This document shows positions 29,650 through 41,748 of a stretch of 64,000 nucleotides of DNA, piece after piece (within the stretch, counting starts at the first letter, position 1; each line of letters opens with the position of its first letter). This stretch comes from Haemaphysalis longicornis (Eukaryota > Arthropoda > Arachnida > Ixodida > Ixodidae). The stretch is taken from the NCBI GenBank assembly GCA_013339765.2, contig CM023448.1:282593717-282657716 (forward strand), written 5' to 3'. The notes beneath the pieces are model-generated. The model was not told the origin of the DNA. It was given only the letters and a program-made list of their open reading frames with translations, and searched no databases. A program made the position numbers and the translations under genes.

Positions 29650-30840
29650 CGGCCAGCTACACAACGGCAAGACATGGAATCTACTCAAACAGCTACTTGA
29701 CGAAACCAAAACCAAGTCCCACCAAAGAGACCGTCTGGCCAAACTTCTGCATCGAGAGACTACGGAGACAGGAGCTGCCACCCTGCGAAAGAAGCTCCAA
29801 GACAAATACGTCCCGACGACACCGTCGGTCGACCACGGTCCATACCGCGGCCGACCCAACGTGCGTCTGGACAGGGATATAGAAATTGAAGATGTACGCA
29901 CTGCCCTTCACGACCTGAACAGCCGTCGGCACCTGGGCCGGACCTCATCACAAACAAGGCCCTAAAAAATCTCGACGACCGCTCCATCAAGAACCTCACG
30001 GCGTATTACAACAAATGCTGGAGGAGTAGTACCCTGCCGAAGCAGTGGAAAAGGGCCCAGACAATTCGCATCCCAAAATCCGGGAAGCTACTGAGCACGG
30101 ACAACCTCCGCCCGATTTCGCTCACGTCCTGCGTGGGCAAGGTCCTGGAACACGTCCTACTCAACCGATGGCAAGAATTTCTCGAAAACGAAGACCTCTA
30201 TCCCGAGACGATCATCGGCTTCCCGCCAACACCTGAGCACGCAGGACGCCATGATCCAAATCAAACAACTCAAGTCATCGACGGCGAAACCAGGGCACAA
30301 AGCCGTCCTCGGGCTTGACCTGCAGAGGGCCTTTTGAATAAAGTCACGCACTCGGCCATCCTTTCGCAGGTATCCAATCTAAACTTAGGTGAAAGGTCGT
30401 ACGAATATATTAGGTCTTCCTCAGCGGTAGTAGAACGGCACAGCAGAGCTCAGAGCTGGCGACCTGAAGATGGATGAGAAGACATTAGGTACTCAGGGAA
30501 CCCCCCGAGGCTCCGTCATCTTACCCATGCTCTTACACTTCGTTATGATACAAGTTGCCAAAAGACTATGCCAGCTCGAAGGATTGAACCACACGATATA
30601 CGCGGACGACATCACGCTGTGGTGGACGGGGGCAGCAATGCCCACATAGAATCCACACTGCAGACGGCTGTCGACGCGATCGAAAGAAAGCTTGGAAGGC
30701 ACGGGACTGCGTTGCTCCCCCCACCAAGTTCCGAGCTCCTGATCTACCGACCGAACAAAATTCACAGAATCAAGCAGCAAAGGGAGCACGAAAAGATCAA
30801 GATCCAACCAGGGACGGCCACACAATACCGACGGTCAGCA
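29620..30840 (+). pseudogene. LINE reverse transcriptase in several frames
   Basis: Motifs in order: ELCNAADGQLHNGKTWNLLK and LHRETTETGAATLRKKLQDK (pre-polymerase), PDLITNKALKNLDDRSIKNL, WKRAQTIRIPKSGKLLSTDN, LRPISLTSCVGKVLEHVLLN, KAVLGLDLQRAF (motif A with Asp), GTPRGSVILPML (about 30498) and HTIYADDITLW (about 30590, the catalytic YADD). Stops and shifts occur near 29965, 30210, 30335, 30420 and 30650. The polymerase is dead but most catalytic residues survive. Confidence 0.88.
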
Positions 30841-31197
30841 AGATCCGAGTCCTAGGGATGACGATCGAAGCGCTCGGTAGGAACGGAAGCACCGTCACCC
30901 GGATCACGGGAAAGGCGGCGAACGCGACAAGACTGCTCAAGCGCGTTACTAACAAGAAGGAGACATGAAGAGGAGAACCTCACCAGACCATACACTCCTT
31001 CGTACTTTGCCACATAGCGTACGTGGCACCCTTCCACAAGTGGATGAAAAGCGAAAAGAACGAGGCTAGACATCCTAATCCGGAGGGCCTAACAGACAGC
31101 CCTCGGCCTACCCGAAACTACCAACACGAAGCGTCTCCTCCAGCTGGGCATACACAACACGCTCGACGAGATCGCCGAAGCGCAAAAAACCGCTCAG

Positions 31198-32022
31198 TTG
31201 GAACGACTGTCGTCGACCAAGGCGGGCAGAAAGATCCTGTGCAAACTAAGCATCAGTTATCACGAACAACAGGGACCAAAACACCCCGTTCCCGACCACG
31301 TACGACGGAACGTACGGGTAGACCCCTTGCCGAGGAACATGCACCCGGACTTGAACGAAGGCAGAAGACGCGCTAGAGCCAAAACACTAACGGACCTGCA
31401 CGTGAAAGACCCCGGCGCCAGATACGTGGACGCAGCCGAATATGCTGGCCGCAACGGCTTCACGATTGCCGTGGTCGACTGCGAAGGCAACTTGCGGGCA
31501 TCCGCCAGCACGTCAAGCAAGCAAGTCGAGGAAGCGGAAGAAATAGCCATCGCCCTGGCCATCGTACACCAAGAATGCCACACGATCCTCAGCGATTCCA
31601 GACAGGCGGTGAGGAACTACGCGAAAGGAAGAATTGCCCCAACGGCGGCAGGCATTCTGATCCGACAGGCAGACCGCGACAAGAGGATTCGTATCGAGTG
31701 GTTCCCGGCGCACACAGGCGCAGCGTCGGAGAAGAATGCCAACCACAACGAAACGGCACAGGCCCGGGCGCGAGGACTAACCGACCGCGCCCAGGGCAAT
31801 GGCCTCCCGCTGTGGTTCTGCACCCAAGACCGAATGACCAGCTACAACGAGTTTACCAAGGCCTTTCGGCTGGCCTGTAGACTTCTCCGGCCGCCCTGCA
31901 AAGGGCTGAGCAGGTCACAGGCCGTGCTGTTCAGGCAGTTACAAACGAGGACGCTTCCGAGCCCGGCGCTACTGCACCAGATGTACCCGGAATCACACCC
32001 GACGACAAGTGCAGAGCGTGCC
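31198..32022 (+). pseudogene. LINE RNase H domain, largely open
   Basis: Part of a 377-codon frame (31198-32331). ARYVDAAEYAGRNG has the first catalytic Asp, EEAEEIAIALAI the Glu, TILSDSRQAVRNYAKG the second Asp and IEWFPAHTGAASEKNANHNE the His/Asn-rich last motif, so all catalytic positions appear present. FRQLQTRTLPSPALLHQMYP then leads to the knuckle. After about 32005 the frame is out of register. It shares the domain order with the copies at 16858 and 25542. Confidence 0.9.
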
Positions 32023-32255
32023 GCAGGGAGACGGCCACATTCGAGCACATGCTCTGGGACTGCTCCAAACATCCAAGCGAAGCTAACTCAGGACGTATAC
32101 CGCCGCAGCTTGAGGAAGCAATGCGGAATGACCTCCAAGAAACGCAACTCCAGGCCGTCCAGCAGGTCATCGAGGCGCTGGCTAGGCAGGAACCTCGCGA
32201 GCAGGCAGCGGCGAACGAGGATCCTCGCAGAGCACCCGCCAAGACGACGACGTAG
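32003..32255 (+). pseudogene. LINE CCHC knuckle and C-terminal tail
   Basis: In the shifted frame: DDKCRACRRETATFEHMLWD then CSKHP, a C-x2-C-x8-H-x4-C knuckle, followed by LEEAMRNDLQETQLQAVQQV and a stop after RRAPAKTTT at 32255. It needs a one-base shift relative to the RNase H frame. It completes ORF2 and is followed by the AATAAA at 32297. Confidence 0.88.
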
Positions 32256-32500
32256 GCCTCATCCGAAGCGCGCGTGCGCGCTTTACTGCAGGCACAATAA
32301 ACGTTTCTCCAATCCAATTGAAAAACCATGAACCAACTAGCCAGCGACCATTGCAAGTCTTATAAAGCAATGCTTTTCCATGACAAGCAATAACGTTCTA
32401 CTATCATGCGGTATTTATTCTGGAAACGATTCCCGGTGGCTGTAGTAAACGTAGTTCTGTGAAATTAAACACGTTTCTACCATAGTTAATGCAGTTATGG

Positions 32501-32600
32501 NNNNNNNNNNNNNNNNNNNNNNNNNNNNNNNNNNNNNNNNNNNNNNNNNNNNNNNNNNNNNNNNNNNNNNNNNNNNNNNNNNNNNNNNNNNNNNNNNNNN
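32501..32600. other. Assembly gap (100 N)
   Basis: Exactly 100 undetermined bases, the usual placeholder for a gap of unknown size. Linkage across it depends on the scaffolding. Confidence 0.99.
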
Positions 32601-34129
32601 GGCGCAGAACAAGCTTTCGAAAAAAAAAATCATTTCCAGATTGCCTGCTCTCGACACACTTCGAAAGAAGGGAAAATAAAGGTCGAAAAACATTCGCCAT
32701 GCTCCGGAACAAAGCGGATTTTTTCTCGACTTCCATTTTTACTTCTTCATCCCTGTATCACAAAAGTGAAAATCTTACCTCATTTGGCACTATAAAACAC
32801 TTTTAAATAGCCGAATAGCACTGGTAATAAGGACTGCAACTTTGATATGTGTCCTTACGGAATCCCTTGTCTCGTATATTTCTGTTCTGTAATACATATA
32901 TTCAGGGTGTTGAACTAGAACCGAACGAAACCGAAAACCGGAACCGAACAGGTATTTTTCCTGGAACTGAACTCGAGCAGTTATTTTTTAACCCCGCCTA
33001 ACGCGAACCGGAACTGAACGGAAAAAATTAATAAGGGTCACCGGTTCACAACGAGGTTCAACCATCGGTTGTTGATAATGCGCGGTGAACGCCATTCGGA
33101 ACTTTTCTTTTTCAAAAAAATTCCGTGGCACTTACTAACAGAACACTAACCAGTTAGTTGTCCTAGCATAAACTGGGTACTTTGTGGATTTTACAAACTG
33201 GCCATGCATAACCTAGTAAAACATTACGCGTGACACTGTGGATCGGCTTAGCGTGCAGCGCAACATAGACACATTCAACACGCACATAACACACTTAAAC
33301 AACCAACGAATAAATTGAGCAAGAAAACCAAAGGAATGCACGAGAGCGAGCGAGTATAACTTAGTTACTTTAGTAATCCAACTCCTCTTCTTGCTTTTAT
33401 AGCCAGCCGCGGAAAGTCATTTCATAGAGTTGGTGGGCTTGTCACAAAAATCAAAAATTTTAGCGACAATTTCAGAATTATGCATTTTAGTGTTGGCATA
33501 TACAAGCCAGCATGCTGATTTCCAAAAACTTTTTAATCGTGATTTGGAGTGGGAAAAATGTTGTAGTTATTACGTTCAACAATTCATAGAACTTTTTTTA
33601 CATTCACTGAATGTTAGTGTCAAACAAGCAGCAGTTACTAAGTGCGCAGTCTAGACTAGTAACCATTCCACATTTAGTGGCAGGACCTACGTAGCGTTCT
33701 GGGAGGTAGTAAAGTTCGTAAGAAGTTAGTAAATACAGCCATTACTACCCTTTTACGAGCTTTTCTGTTAAGAGTGAACTGCTTCGTAACTTCCCACGCA
33801 CTTCCCCCTTCAGAATCAACCACAACACTATCAACGCTCCCTTGGTCGTCACAACATGAGGAAGGTATGCGCACTAATGTTGCAATGGTGTGCTGGTGGT
33901 GGTAGTGCGAGCAGAGGCCCAAAGCTGAGCAAAAGAAATGTTACACTCTCGGCACGTGTTAAATATGCCAGGCGGTCTAAGTTGCTCTACCGGCCTGCAA
34001 TCTACGGGGCGTCTCATAGCGCAGGAGTAGCTTCGATGCATCGAACACGCTAATATTTTTTAGAACTGTGTTTACACGAAGAAAAAAAAAATGCTCACCA
34101 CGTGGTTTTAAATCATTCCGCGCACAGTT
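32601..34129. other. Unassigned DNA; GAACCG-rich patch at 32904-33080
   Basis: At 32904-33020 phrases such as accgaaaaccggaaccgaac and gcgaaccggaactgaacgg repeat, a pattern seen near the ends of some arthropod DNA transposons. Preceding it is cagggtgttg, which recalls hAT-type termini (CAGGGNTG). No transposase frame follows. The rest of the stretch shows nothing recognisable. Confidence 0.3.
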
Positions 34130-34140
34130 CCCGCACGAAT

Positions 34141-34296
34141 GCCGCGGTGGCCGCTTTTCTGGTGGAGGCGAAAAGCGAAAACGCCCGTGCTCGAGATTTC
34201 GGCTCACGGTAAAGATCCCCAGGTGGTCAAAATTAATCCTGAGCCCTCCAATACGGCGCGCCTCATCGCCTGTGTAGCGTCGGTACGTTAAACCCC

Positions 34297-34349
<53 letters not shown>
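34141..34349 (+). mobile_element. 5'-truncated SINE with (AATC)n tail and target duplication
   Basis: Begins at gccgcggtggccgctttt, downstream of the B box, then the family body and a 13-unit (AATC)n tail (34298-34349). Flanks cccgcacgaat (34130-34140) and cccacacgaat (34350-34360) differ at one of 11 bases and form the target duplication. The body differs from the other copies at many sites, so it is older than the 22347 copy. Confidence 0.9.
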
Positions 34350-34350
<1 letters not shown>

Positions 34351-34360
34351 CCACACGAAT

Positions 34361-34689
34361 ATTTTTTTTCCCTTCTTTTCTCTCTTTAGACGTCATGTAA
34401 GCGAAACATCAAAAGGTAGATGTTGCCCGGACATCCCCTCCTTAGTCCGACCTTTATATAGAAACGTGTCACACGGGGAATGCAGCGAGCGCCGTGGTTC
34501 CGGGTAAAATAGACAGTTTTCAGGACGCATCGAGTAAACAACTTCGCGTATTTTTAGCAGATCCAAATAATCATAATATATATAGCAGGTAAAACTGTTA
34601 GCGGGTGACACGCACTTCTTCCTTTGGCAAGAAACTGCATCCTACGACCTTGCAGGGGCTACATACTTAGTCTTGGGAAAAAAGGGCAC
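34361..34689. other. Unassigned DNA
   Basis: Nothing recognised between the SINE and the inverted repeat partner. Confidence 0.4.
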
Positions 34690-35160
34690 TAAAAAATTCC
34701 CCGCATTTCCCCGAGGGGAAGAATGTGAAAGTGCGAATGCACGAGTTGAATTTGCACGGTTCGGTAACGTTCGCGAAAGAGAGATCAAACACACACACAA
34801 CTACAAAGAAAGAAAGATGCATTTATTCACAGACACCTATTTGTGTTGTCGTTGTACTTGATTGCTAGAGCGGATCTCAGCTTTGAAATTTCGTGTCAGT
34901 ACTCCTTTAAGCAGGTGCATTAGCCCTTCCACGCCGATTCTTGGCCAATCCCCCACGTGGGTATGTGCCATGTCAGCCCAGGCAGCGCGCGCCCATCTCC
35001 CGTTGCAAAGGGCGAGGAGATTCCGGGCCAATCCCCCCGTGGTTGTGCCATGTCAGGGGCCCAGCTGCGCGCGCCCATCTCCACGTGCGCGGACATCGCC
35101 GGTGGACGCAGGTTCGGGTGCTTAAGAAGTGCATTGCACTTAAAAGGTAGATGACACACG
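34690..35160 (-). mobile_element. Dispersed repeat, copy B, with an internal ~83-bp duplication
   Basis: The reverse complement matches 3590-4029 end to end: aattccccgcatttcccc at the left, the cgtgtcagtactcctttaag block at 34892-34911, and cttaagaagtg..cacttaaaa at the right. Here the GC-rich module (ggccaatccccc..cgcgcgcccatctcc) occurs twice, starting at 34943 and 35026, against once in copy A. So the family carries a variable-number module. Long near-identical stretches imply that the two copies are not very old. Confidence 0.72.
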
Positions 35161-35419
35161 CAGAAAGGCAGGCTGGTCCCGCACTATTCAATTTGTCCAG
35201 CGCCCACACTTGGCCCGCATGTTCTGCTTTGTTTTCGGAGGTGCGCTTCCACTGAGTCTAACCCGCTATTCTGTTGCTACTGCTGCTGGTTCCGGAGAGG
35301 AAGTACTGCTGTCGACAAACTATAGAATGGCCTTCCCAAAAGAGTTCCCATTTCGCTCTTCACTCGTCATTCTCTGAACATATACATTTTATATATGTGT
35401 ATATCACCCCTATCCCCTC
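35161..35419. other. Spacer
   Basis: No feature recognised. Confidence 0.4.
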
Positions 35420-35443
35420 TTGTTCTCTCTCTCTTCTCACCGT

Positions 35444-35508
<65 letters not shown>

Positions 35509-35640
35509 CTCCTGTCATCTCTCTAAATTTCCTCCTATCATCTCACTGTATTCACCTCCATCTGGAGTAGCAAGCCCTACCGTTCGTGGGGGCTGACCTT
35601 TTCACCTTTCATTAAAGGTTTTCTTTCTCCCTCACAATAC
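35420..35640 (+). repeat. (CT)n tract with a retroelement-like 3' flank
   Basis: CT repeats with short breaks at 35426-35512. They are followed by ccatctggagtagcaagcc, cttttcacctttcattaaagg and a pyrimidine-rich end. The order (CT)n, a conserved block, then ATTAAA looks like the 3' UTR of a retroelement, but no coding part was found. Confidence 0.5.
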
Positions 35641-36170
35641 TAAATCAGTTTGTAATCGCGTAACCTGTTACAAGATTCCGCAATGTAGCGGACGAAACGA
35701 GGGCGGTGGTCAGACGGAACGGAGACGTATTCATGGAGGTGCGCATACGTGATAGCTATCTCAAAATGCATTCATGGGACCCAAGCAATAATGAGTGACT
35801 GAGCGTTAACTAAAACTCACTTTTAACAACCTTTCGGCTACACCCTTTAGAAGGTGACTGCTAATGAATTATCCTACTTGGCCGAACAATCGGATCCATG
35901 GGTATCCTTTACAAAGCTGCTGTAAGATCGTTTTTTTTTATCTACAACTGAAGAAAAAAAGCAAAGCAAAAAAAAAAAAAAAAACAAAGAGAACTCGCCG
36001 GTACGTAGGCCTAACTAAAGGTGTTCAACGTTCATAGTGATGGGCGATTCCACGGAGAGGATGCTTCAGGGACAACAACAGTTTAAAAGAAAAATCTGGA
36101 GAAAGTATATCCAGAGTCATGACCCCTAGTTGGTGGTTTGCTTTAAGTTAGTGGTGGTGCTTTAAGATAG
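35641..36170. other. Unassigned DNA with A-rich run
   Basis: An A18 run lies near 35968-35985. No gene was recognised. Confidence 0.35.
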
Positions 36171-36297
36171 CAGTAGAGAGGAGAGAGAGAGAGGAGAGAA
36201 GAGAGACGAGAGAGATGACGAGTGAGGAGAGACGAGATGAGAGATGAGAGAGAGTAGAGAGAGAGAGTGAGAGGAGAGATGAGAGAGAAGAGGAGAG

Positions 36298-36345
<48 letters not shown>
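36171..36345. repeat. (GA)n tract, imperfect
   Basis: GA repeats with many GAGAC, GATGA and GAGTG variants, then a pure run at 36299-36345. Opposite in strand sense to the (CT)n at 35426, so the two could pair across ~660 bases. The Ser/Leu-rich or Arg/Glu-rich frames here are repeat products. Confidence 0.9.
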
Positions 36346-36348
<3 letters not shown>

Positions 36349-36719
36349 AAAATTGGATGGCCACAAATTAAGGTGGCTATTGTATTCTGTGACGCTGTTG
36401 GAGGAAATTCCAGGTTGCGCTGTCACACGCTTACACGTTCGCTACGACGGCGGGAGAATACGGGGTACGAAAGTATTCGCGCGCAGGACCACATCGAGAA
36501 AGCCTTTTTGATAGCTATTCTACGTGCTCGCGCAAATTGAGATACAATGAATGTCCTATTTTTTAACGAACTACTACAATCGAAATTTACAACCGACTGG
36601 GCGCGCTTTGACAGCCGAATATAGCCGGCTGGCTCTGACACATATGAAACGCAAATCAGAGAATTGCAGAATGGTAACTGGTAAACATGCATTTTATTTT
36701 TGACGTGCTCGTTATAAAC
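36346..36719. other. Unassigned DNA
   Basis: No recognised feature. Confidence 0.35.
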
Positions 36720-37700
36720 AAACAAAAACTGCACACTTTTGGTGAATTTCTCATGATTCGTTCCAAATTACAAAGGCTCGAAGCCATCAACTTTCTTTGC
36801 TCAATAGGCCTTGCCTTTCGCTGCTAGTTCTTTTTTGTGTGAGAACAAATTCAAGTATTTTTGCTCGAATTGTCTTCGGGAAAGCGTTTTTAACCTTAGA
36901 TTCTGCTGTTACGCGAGGCAATCGATCTTTAAGTGCTTCTTCCTTTCACGATCGAAGAGGCATGCCTTCTCCTTTTTCAATGCCTTCGTGTAAAAGTGCA
37001 GCTAGAGGACCAAAACGAATTTGATAGTCACGGACAGGGAGAGTGGCAGACTTCTTCAGTATGTCAGATGATTCGTAAATGCTTCCAATGTCTGGAAGGG
37101 TACGTGTACGGGCCTTGGCTTTATCCTGCGCAGTGCGACACACGCTGTAAGCCATTGTGAATGGCGAAACAATCAGCGTGTGGTTTCCCCCATGTTACCG
37201 AAGGTAGTAAGGTCAAGTTCTTGACAGAAAAGGAGCATATGTTCTTCAAACTCTGCACTCACAGGGGATGTCACGATCCTTAGAGTTTTTATTGCTAGGT
37301 GAGGCCGCGGGTGCGCTTCTCGCTTGACACTTCCTACTCGGGGAAGCTGTTTCGGCTGGTACTACGGAAGACTGGTGAATTGCGCGGGAACAGCTTCCTG
37401 GGGCAACCGAGGCCTGCCCCTGTAGATTGAGACAACTTCTCCGTTCACGGTATGTTCAATGTGCTGGGAGATGTACCTATCACCGAATGAAGCTCGCACA
37501 CAGCGGTGTTTTACTTGAGCCGCTTCTCAGTGCGTGGTATTGCTCGTCGCCACAGCGCCAATACAGACGCGTGTCCTTCGGAACGCCGAACATCGTTCTT
37601 TTTGCAGGACTTGTACACCGTAGAGCGGCCCGGCACAAAACTGTGGCTCTGCTTTTGCGGCACTAATGCACCTTTAAACTTGCTACGGCACATGAAACAA
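36720..37700 (-). pseudogene. THAP-domain protein pseudogene (P-element/THAP-like)
   Basis: On the minus strand from 37693: FVPGRSTVYKSCKKNDVRRS, ALWRRAIPRTEKRLK, stop. After a shift near 37480 it reads FGDRYISQHIEHTVNGEVVS and IYRGRPRLPQEAVPAQ. This is a THAP zinc finger (VPGC..YKSC, W.RAIPR, CE.HF..R.I) followed by the H.VNGE.V.I.R.RP.L..AVP stretch that I associate with tick THAP/P-element-type proteins. Further parts (VSAEFEEHMLLFCQELDLTT and the frame 36946-37155) may continue it. The key cysteine of VPGC is Arg. Frameshifts make it non-functional. Whether it came from a P-element transposase or a host gene cannot be settled here. Confidence 0.65.
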
Positions 37701-39900
37701 GCGGTGCGTCTCTCTGGTCAAAGCAGCAATCGCGTTGCAGACGATCCGCGCGCCTCACCAGGCGACGTGTAAACGATCGCGCGCACCCCCTCGCGGATCC
37801 CTATCGGTGGCTTCAAAGCGCCTCGCAGGCGCTGCATGCCGCTAATCACACTTTCCTATTCTAGCCACTGTACTAACGGGGAGGTAAGCAGGCAGCTGCT
37901 GCTGATGATGATAACAACTATGAGGGTAAAAGCGCCAACCAGGTATCGCACTGCAGTAAATTTTTTGCCTTTGTTTCAAACGTTCCAAAGGCTCAAGCAG
38001 AATATTGCTTCGGTTCAGCCAGTTGACTAAAATGCAGAAGTTATAACTGAGAAAGTCCTCGGAACAGGACACTGATTTCGTTATAAGCGGTACTTCATTA
38101 AAAGCGGCAATGAATTGATTTTCATGTACTGCAGTGGGGGCTATGAACAGCAATGCATAAAGCGAACATTCTAATAAAACGATTTCGTTTACTGAATCTG
38201 AACAGAGGCGTTGAGACACAACTAGCGTTGTGACGCTTTGAATCGGCTTTATGGAAATCCACAGTGCGTCTGGCCAGCTTCAAATGAAGTCCTAGAGCCG
38301 CAATATCATTCAGACGGCCTGGTGTCATCAAATCATTCCGAGGCCGCTGCAGGGCGCCGTAACTAGCTGGCCTTCAAGCAGAGCCGTCTTCATCAGCCGC
38401 CCCGGCGGGCAACAGCTGTGCTCAACGCCAATGGAGCCGGAAGGGGGCACAAAGGAATGCCACTCACTGGCGGAAATTCTGTACGAAGCGCTCGTTATTG
38501 CTGCTCCTTTGCATGCCGACCACGCTGCGAAGGTGTGAAAGTGCGGGGAAAGTCAGCGAATAGAGAGAGCACGCGCGCATACGGGCCAGTCGTATTCGGG
38601 GAGCGACAAATGGTCTGAGGGCTGCTCATCAGCGTCACCATCAGCGCTCCAAGAGCGCGTCGTTTGCTCCGAGTAAGAGGCGCGGGGAGACGGCGAAGAG
38701 AGAGAAAAAAAAAAAAAGGCACCGAGAGTAAGCCTCGTGCGCCCCGCTATGGCAGGGACGCACCAAGGGGCGCCCAAATGACTTTCCCCAAATGAAAAGC
38801 GTCCCGGGAAAAATGCGCCCAACGCGGCATGCGCACCAGCAAGCGCCGCTGAAAAGGCGCCCAGTTCAGCAAAGTATTCGCGCAGGCTTAGCTAAGAAGA
38901 AACGAGGCGGCAGCACGCCATGCGCGCCCGCAGCGTCACGAAGCGCCGAGCACTTCTATGCCTGCCCGCATCCGTGGCCCAGCTGTATATCCAACATCTT
39001 GCGACATTTTTTCTTCTCTACCTCTTTCATACTAACGACAGACTCAGGAGGCATGCAAGGAAGACCAAAAAAAGGATTCTGGGGCTTTTCAGTTAGTGCG
39101 CGAGTTTCTCCTTTTGCCGTTTTCGCTCCATTACATATCTCCTATTTGCGAGGGCCTTGCATCGAGGAGAGCTCGGCTAGCCCGTTGCGTACAAAAAAGA
39201 AAGGTACTTCAATCATGTTCCCAACGAAATTTCTTTTTGAAACACGTCGGGTATGGCTAGTCAAGGCGGAAGTTCTTGCCTGCGGTTTTGGCCAAGTTAG
39301 TAAACTAAATTTCAAAATTGTAAATCTGTGCAATTCAGTCATTTCGCGCTTACGGGAAGCTCTCTTACAAAGAGGAAAGTCGTAGCACCAAAGGCTGCAG
39401 TTCGACTTCTCTTGCACACACTGCTCGATGAGACATGCGGACGCGGGCCGCTGCGTCAGAAAAACCAGCTGCTCACCTCAGCAGCCGACACAATGTTTTT
39501 TTTTCCGCGCGGCGCGTGGTTTTCTGGCAATATTGCATTGTAAAATGACATTAAAAAGGGTTAACATGACTGACGACCGTAGCTCTTATAAGCGTGCATC
39601 TGGTAATGCCAATTAAGGCAAAGTGGCGGTGTCCACGAATAACGGACGATGGAAGACGATGCTGGCGCGTTACCCGCAGAAGCGCACGAAAAAAGCTGAA
39701 CAACCGGCCGGTATATCTGCTTCGTGACAAGTAAACACGACAAAGTCGCGCGATAGCGGCAAAAGTTGGCGGGGGATTCGAAATAAGCGCAGGAAAGAGG
39801 GGACAAACTTTCCAGCGTAATTGTGCGCTGTATCTCCTGCTCACAAAAAAAAGCGATATTTGACTCGGACGTCTTTTCGAACGTAGCCTAGCTGCGCGAG
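37701..39900. other. 2.2 kb unassigned, GC-rich around 38400-39000
   Basis: Contains ttcgttataagcgg and ttcattaaaagcgg at 38077-38105, which recall pogo/Tigger subterminal repeats on the minus strand, and an A14 run at 38705. Open frames (38792-39385, 39551-39919) have no known domain and overlap opposite-strand frames. I see no supported gene. Confidence 0.3.
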
Positions 39901-41746
39901 TGTGTGGGTTCGTTTCCACGCCAAAAACATTCCTTTGGGACTCCTTTAAAAGTCTTTGCCAAAGCGACGTCAGATTTTATTGCAGAATATGGCGTATGTC
40001 TGGCGCGATGTAAGAATGTGTCCGTACGTAAGTACCATTATTTTGTGATGTCCATCGCATCGCTTATCAGTAAGTCCCCGCATGGAAGCACCATACCACT
40101 GATAATTGCTCAGCGATATCACTTAAAGGGCCTGAACCCACAGACTGCTGTGCTGCCTGTTGCGGCGCTTGCCTGTCACTCTTCTTCTTGGTCTCTCTTC
40201 TCGCTCTTCTTTGTGTCCGTGCATTAAAATTAAGAAAAAAAGCCGGTTGTGATCGCGCATGCCCCCGGCCAAAGGTTTAGTAAACACGTACAAAATGCGG
40301 TGTCTTAAGGCGCTAGTAAAGATGGTTGTGGTTCGTTTCCCCGAAGTCCGGTGTCGATCAGGAACCCAATCGCCCGGGCTCCGGTTGATTTGGCAGGAGG
40401 CTGGCAGGGCGACGGTGTTGAAGTTCTCGGAGATGGCGGTCGAATTGACGAACTCGAGGCGTTGGGATTGATTAAGTGAAACGGAAGTTTATATACAGCT
40501 ATTTACAGTAAGATAACTGGGTACATGAGTAACAAAAAGAAAAACTTCAACCTGCAGCTAGACGCTAGCTCTGAGTGCGCACAAATCACTCGAGCTCCTC
40601 AACTTCGTCTAACTCTCCTATTCTCGGAGCGTACACAAACCGCTCGAGAAACCACGGCCGAGACTCTGTCTCGCCGCAAGATCCGCCTAGTTGCCCGGTA
40701 CGGCGCTGCACCCTAAACCTCCGACGCGATCTTAACCTCGACTAGGGGGCTCACAAATCCCAACCTAGCTTTAACGGTCGAGACTCCTTGTCCCGCCGGA
40801 ACTGCCCAGCTCAGCGCTCAGAGAAGAACGATTTCTAACGGCGAAGTTCGGCCTTATAACACCTCGAGATCACACTCTCTCGGGAACGCCCCTGTGGCGT
40901 TCGTACACGCGTAGGGGAGTGCCCAAACTCACGTAGACAGCTGTCACTCAGCACGCCACGGAATATTCAATGAGGCGCCGCCACCTTTGGGTCAACGGCA
41001 CGCTCGCAGACGAGCAGGTGCGCGCGACCCCGCGGGGTGAGAGCGAAAGGCGGCGACAGTGCACTGTGCCGGCCGGGGCGCGTTAACAATGGTGTCTTGC
41101 GCGGCGCGCGCTTCGACGGAGGTAATCCCACCACCTCCGCGCGTCACGCAGACGGTTCCCGGAACCCGGCGGCGCGTCTGCTTTCTCAATGGGGGATTAT
41201 CCCTGTGGTATGCGGTGGGCCAGACAATCCGCCACCCGTGCGCGCCGTGACGAATTGGCGACGGCTGTGGCGTAGAGTCCACCGTGCTGGGCCCCCAGAC
41301 AGAGTGGCGGGTTCTCACGCGCGGCCCGGGCGCCTGGCCGCTGATCTCATAAGTGGACCTTACAGTGCTGAAACACAGATAAAACCTATCCAGCGACCCG
41401 TTTCCTGGCGGACCGCGTACGAGCGCGGCAGAAACAACAGATCACCCCCGTCCAGCTTCTCATGCGAGTACCGTATGGTGTTGCCTCATTTATATCTGTG
41501 ATTGGATCTGCGTGCAGCCGCACACACCGGTGGGCTTTATAGCCTAGCGATGCCAGTTTACCACAGTAGTGAGCCGCGCGGCCCTGTTTAGGTGTGTAAA
41601 GAATTAAAGGCGCATAGCTTGGCTGTGATGCCAGAGGCTACGTGAATGCCACTGGTGCGTTTTCTGCTCATCACAACTCGTCGTTAAGACAGTCCGTGTT
41701 GAGGCATGACTGGTGCGCTAGATTACGTAGGTGCGTCAAACAGATG
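39901..41746. other. 1.8 kb unassigned, CpG-rich from 40860 to 41340
   Basis: A CpG-rich block with CGCGC runs spans 40980-41340. The overlapping frames 41037-41501 (plus) and 40992-41318 (minus) have no known domain. At 40440-40520 the phrase gtttatatacagctatttac recalls the edges of LTR elements, but no paired repeat was found. Confidence 0.3.
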
Positions 41747-41748
41747 TA

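Larger units (their letters stand above)
29089..32320 (+). mobile_element. 3.2-kb I-like LINE (endonuclease end to 3' tail), frameshifted
   Basis: The plus strand carries, in order, the C-terminal endonuclease, a linker, reverse transcriptase, RNase H, a CCHC knuckle, a ~45-base UTR and AATAAA at 32297-32302, followed by tccaatccaatt. All ORF2 domains after mid-endonuclease are present, but at least six frameshifts or stops break them. The 5' end is truncated. It is the most complete retroelement in the window. The adjoining endonuclease N-terminal half at 28528-28803 could be the same element split by the (TTTA)n-tailed repeat, though ~60 residues would be missing between them. Confidence 0.9.

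Noticed and set aside
29125..29901. 258-codon minus-strand frame opposite the LINE
   Set aside because: Antisense to clear endonuclease and polymerase motifs on the plus strand.
31023..31376. 117-codon frame in the LINE region
   Set aside because: Out of frame with the RNase H-bearing frame and without motifs of its own.
32404..32806. Frames running through 32501-32600
   Set aside because: They cross the 100-N gap and have no sequence support in the middle.
35274..36426. Ser/Leu-rich and Arg/Glu-rich frames
   Set aside because: Translations of (CT)n and (GA)n tracts. The same applies at 42491-42937.
40380..41340. LTR-like edge and GC-rich block as an LTR retrotransposon
   Set aside because: No second LTR, primer-binding site or gag/pol motif was found.
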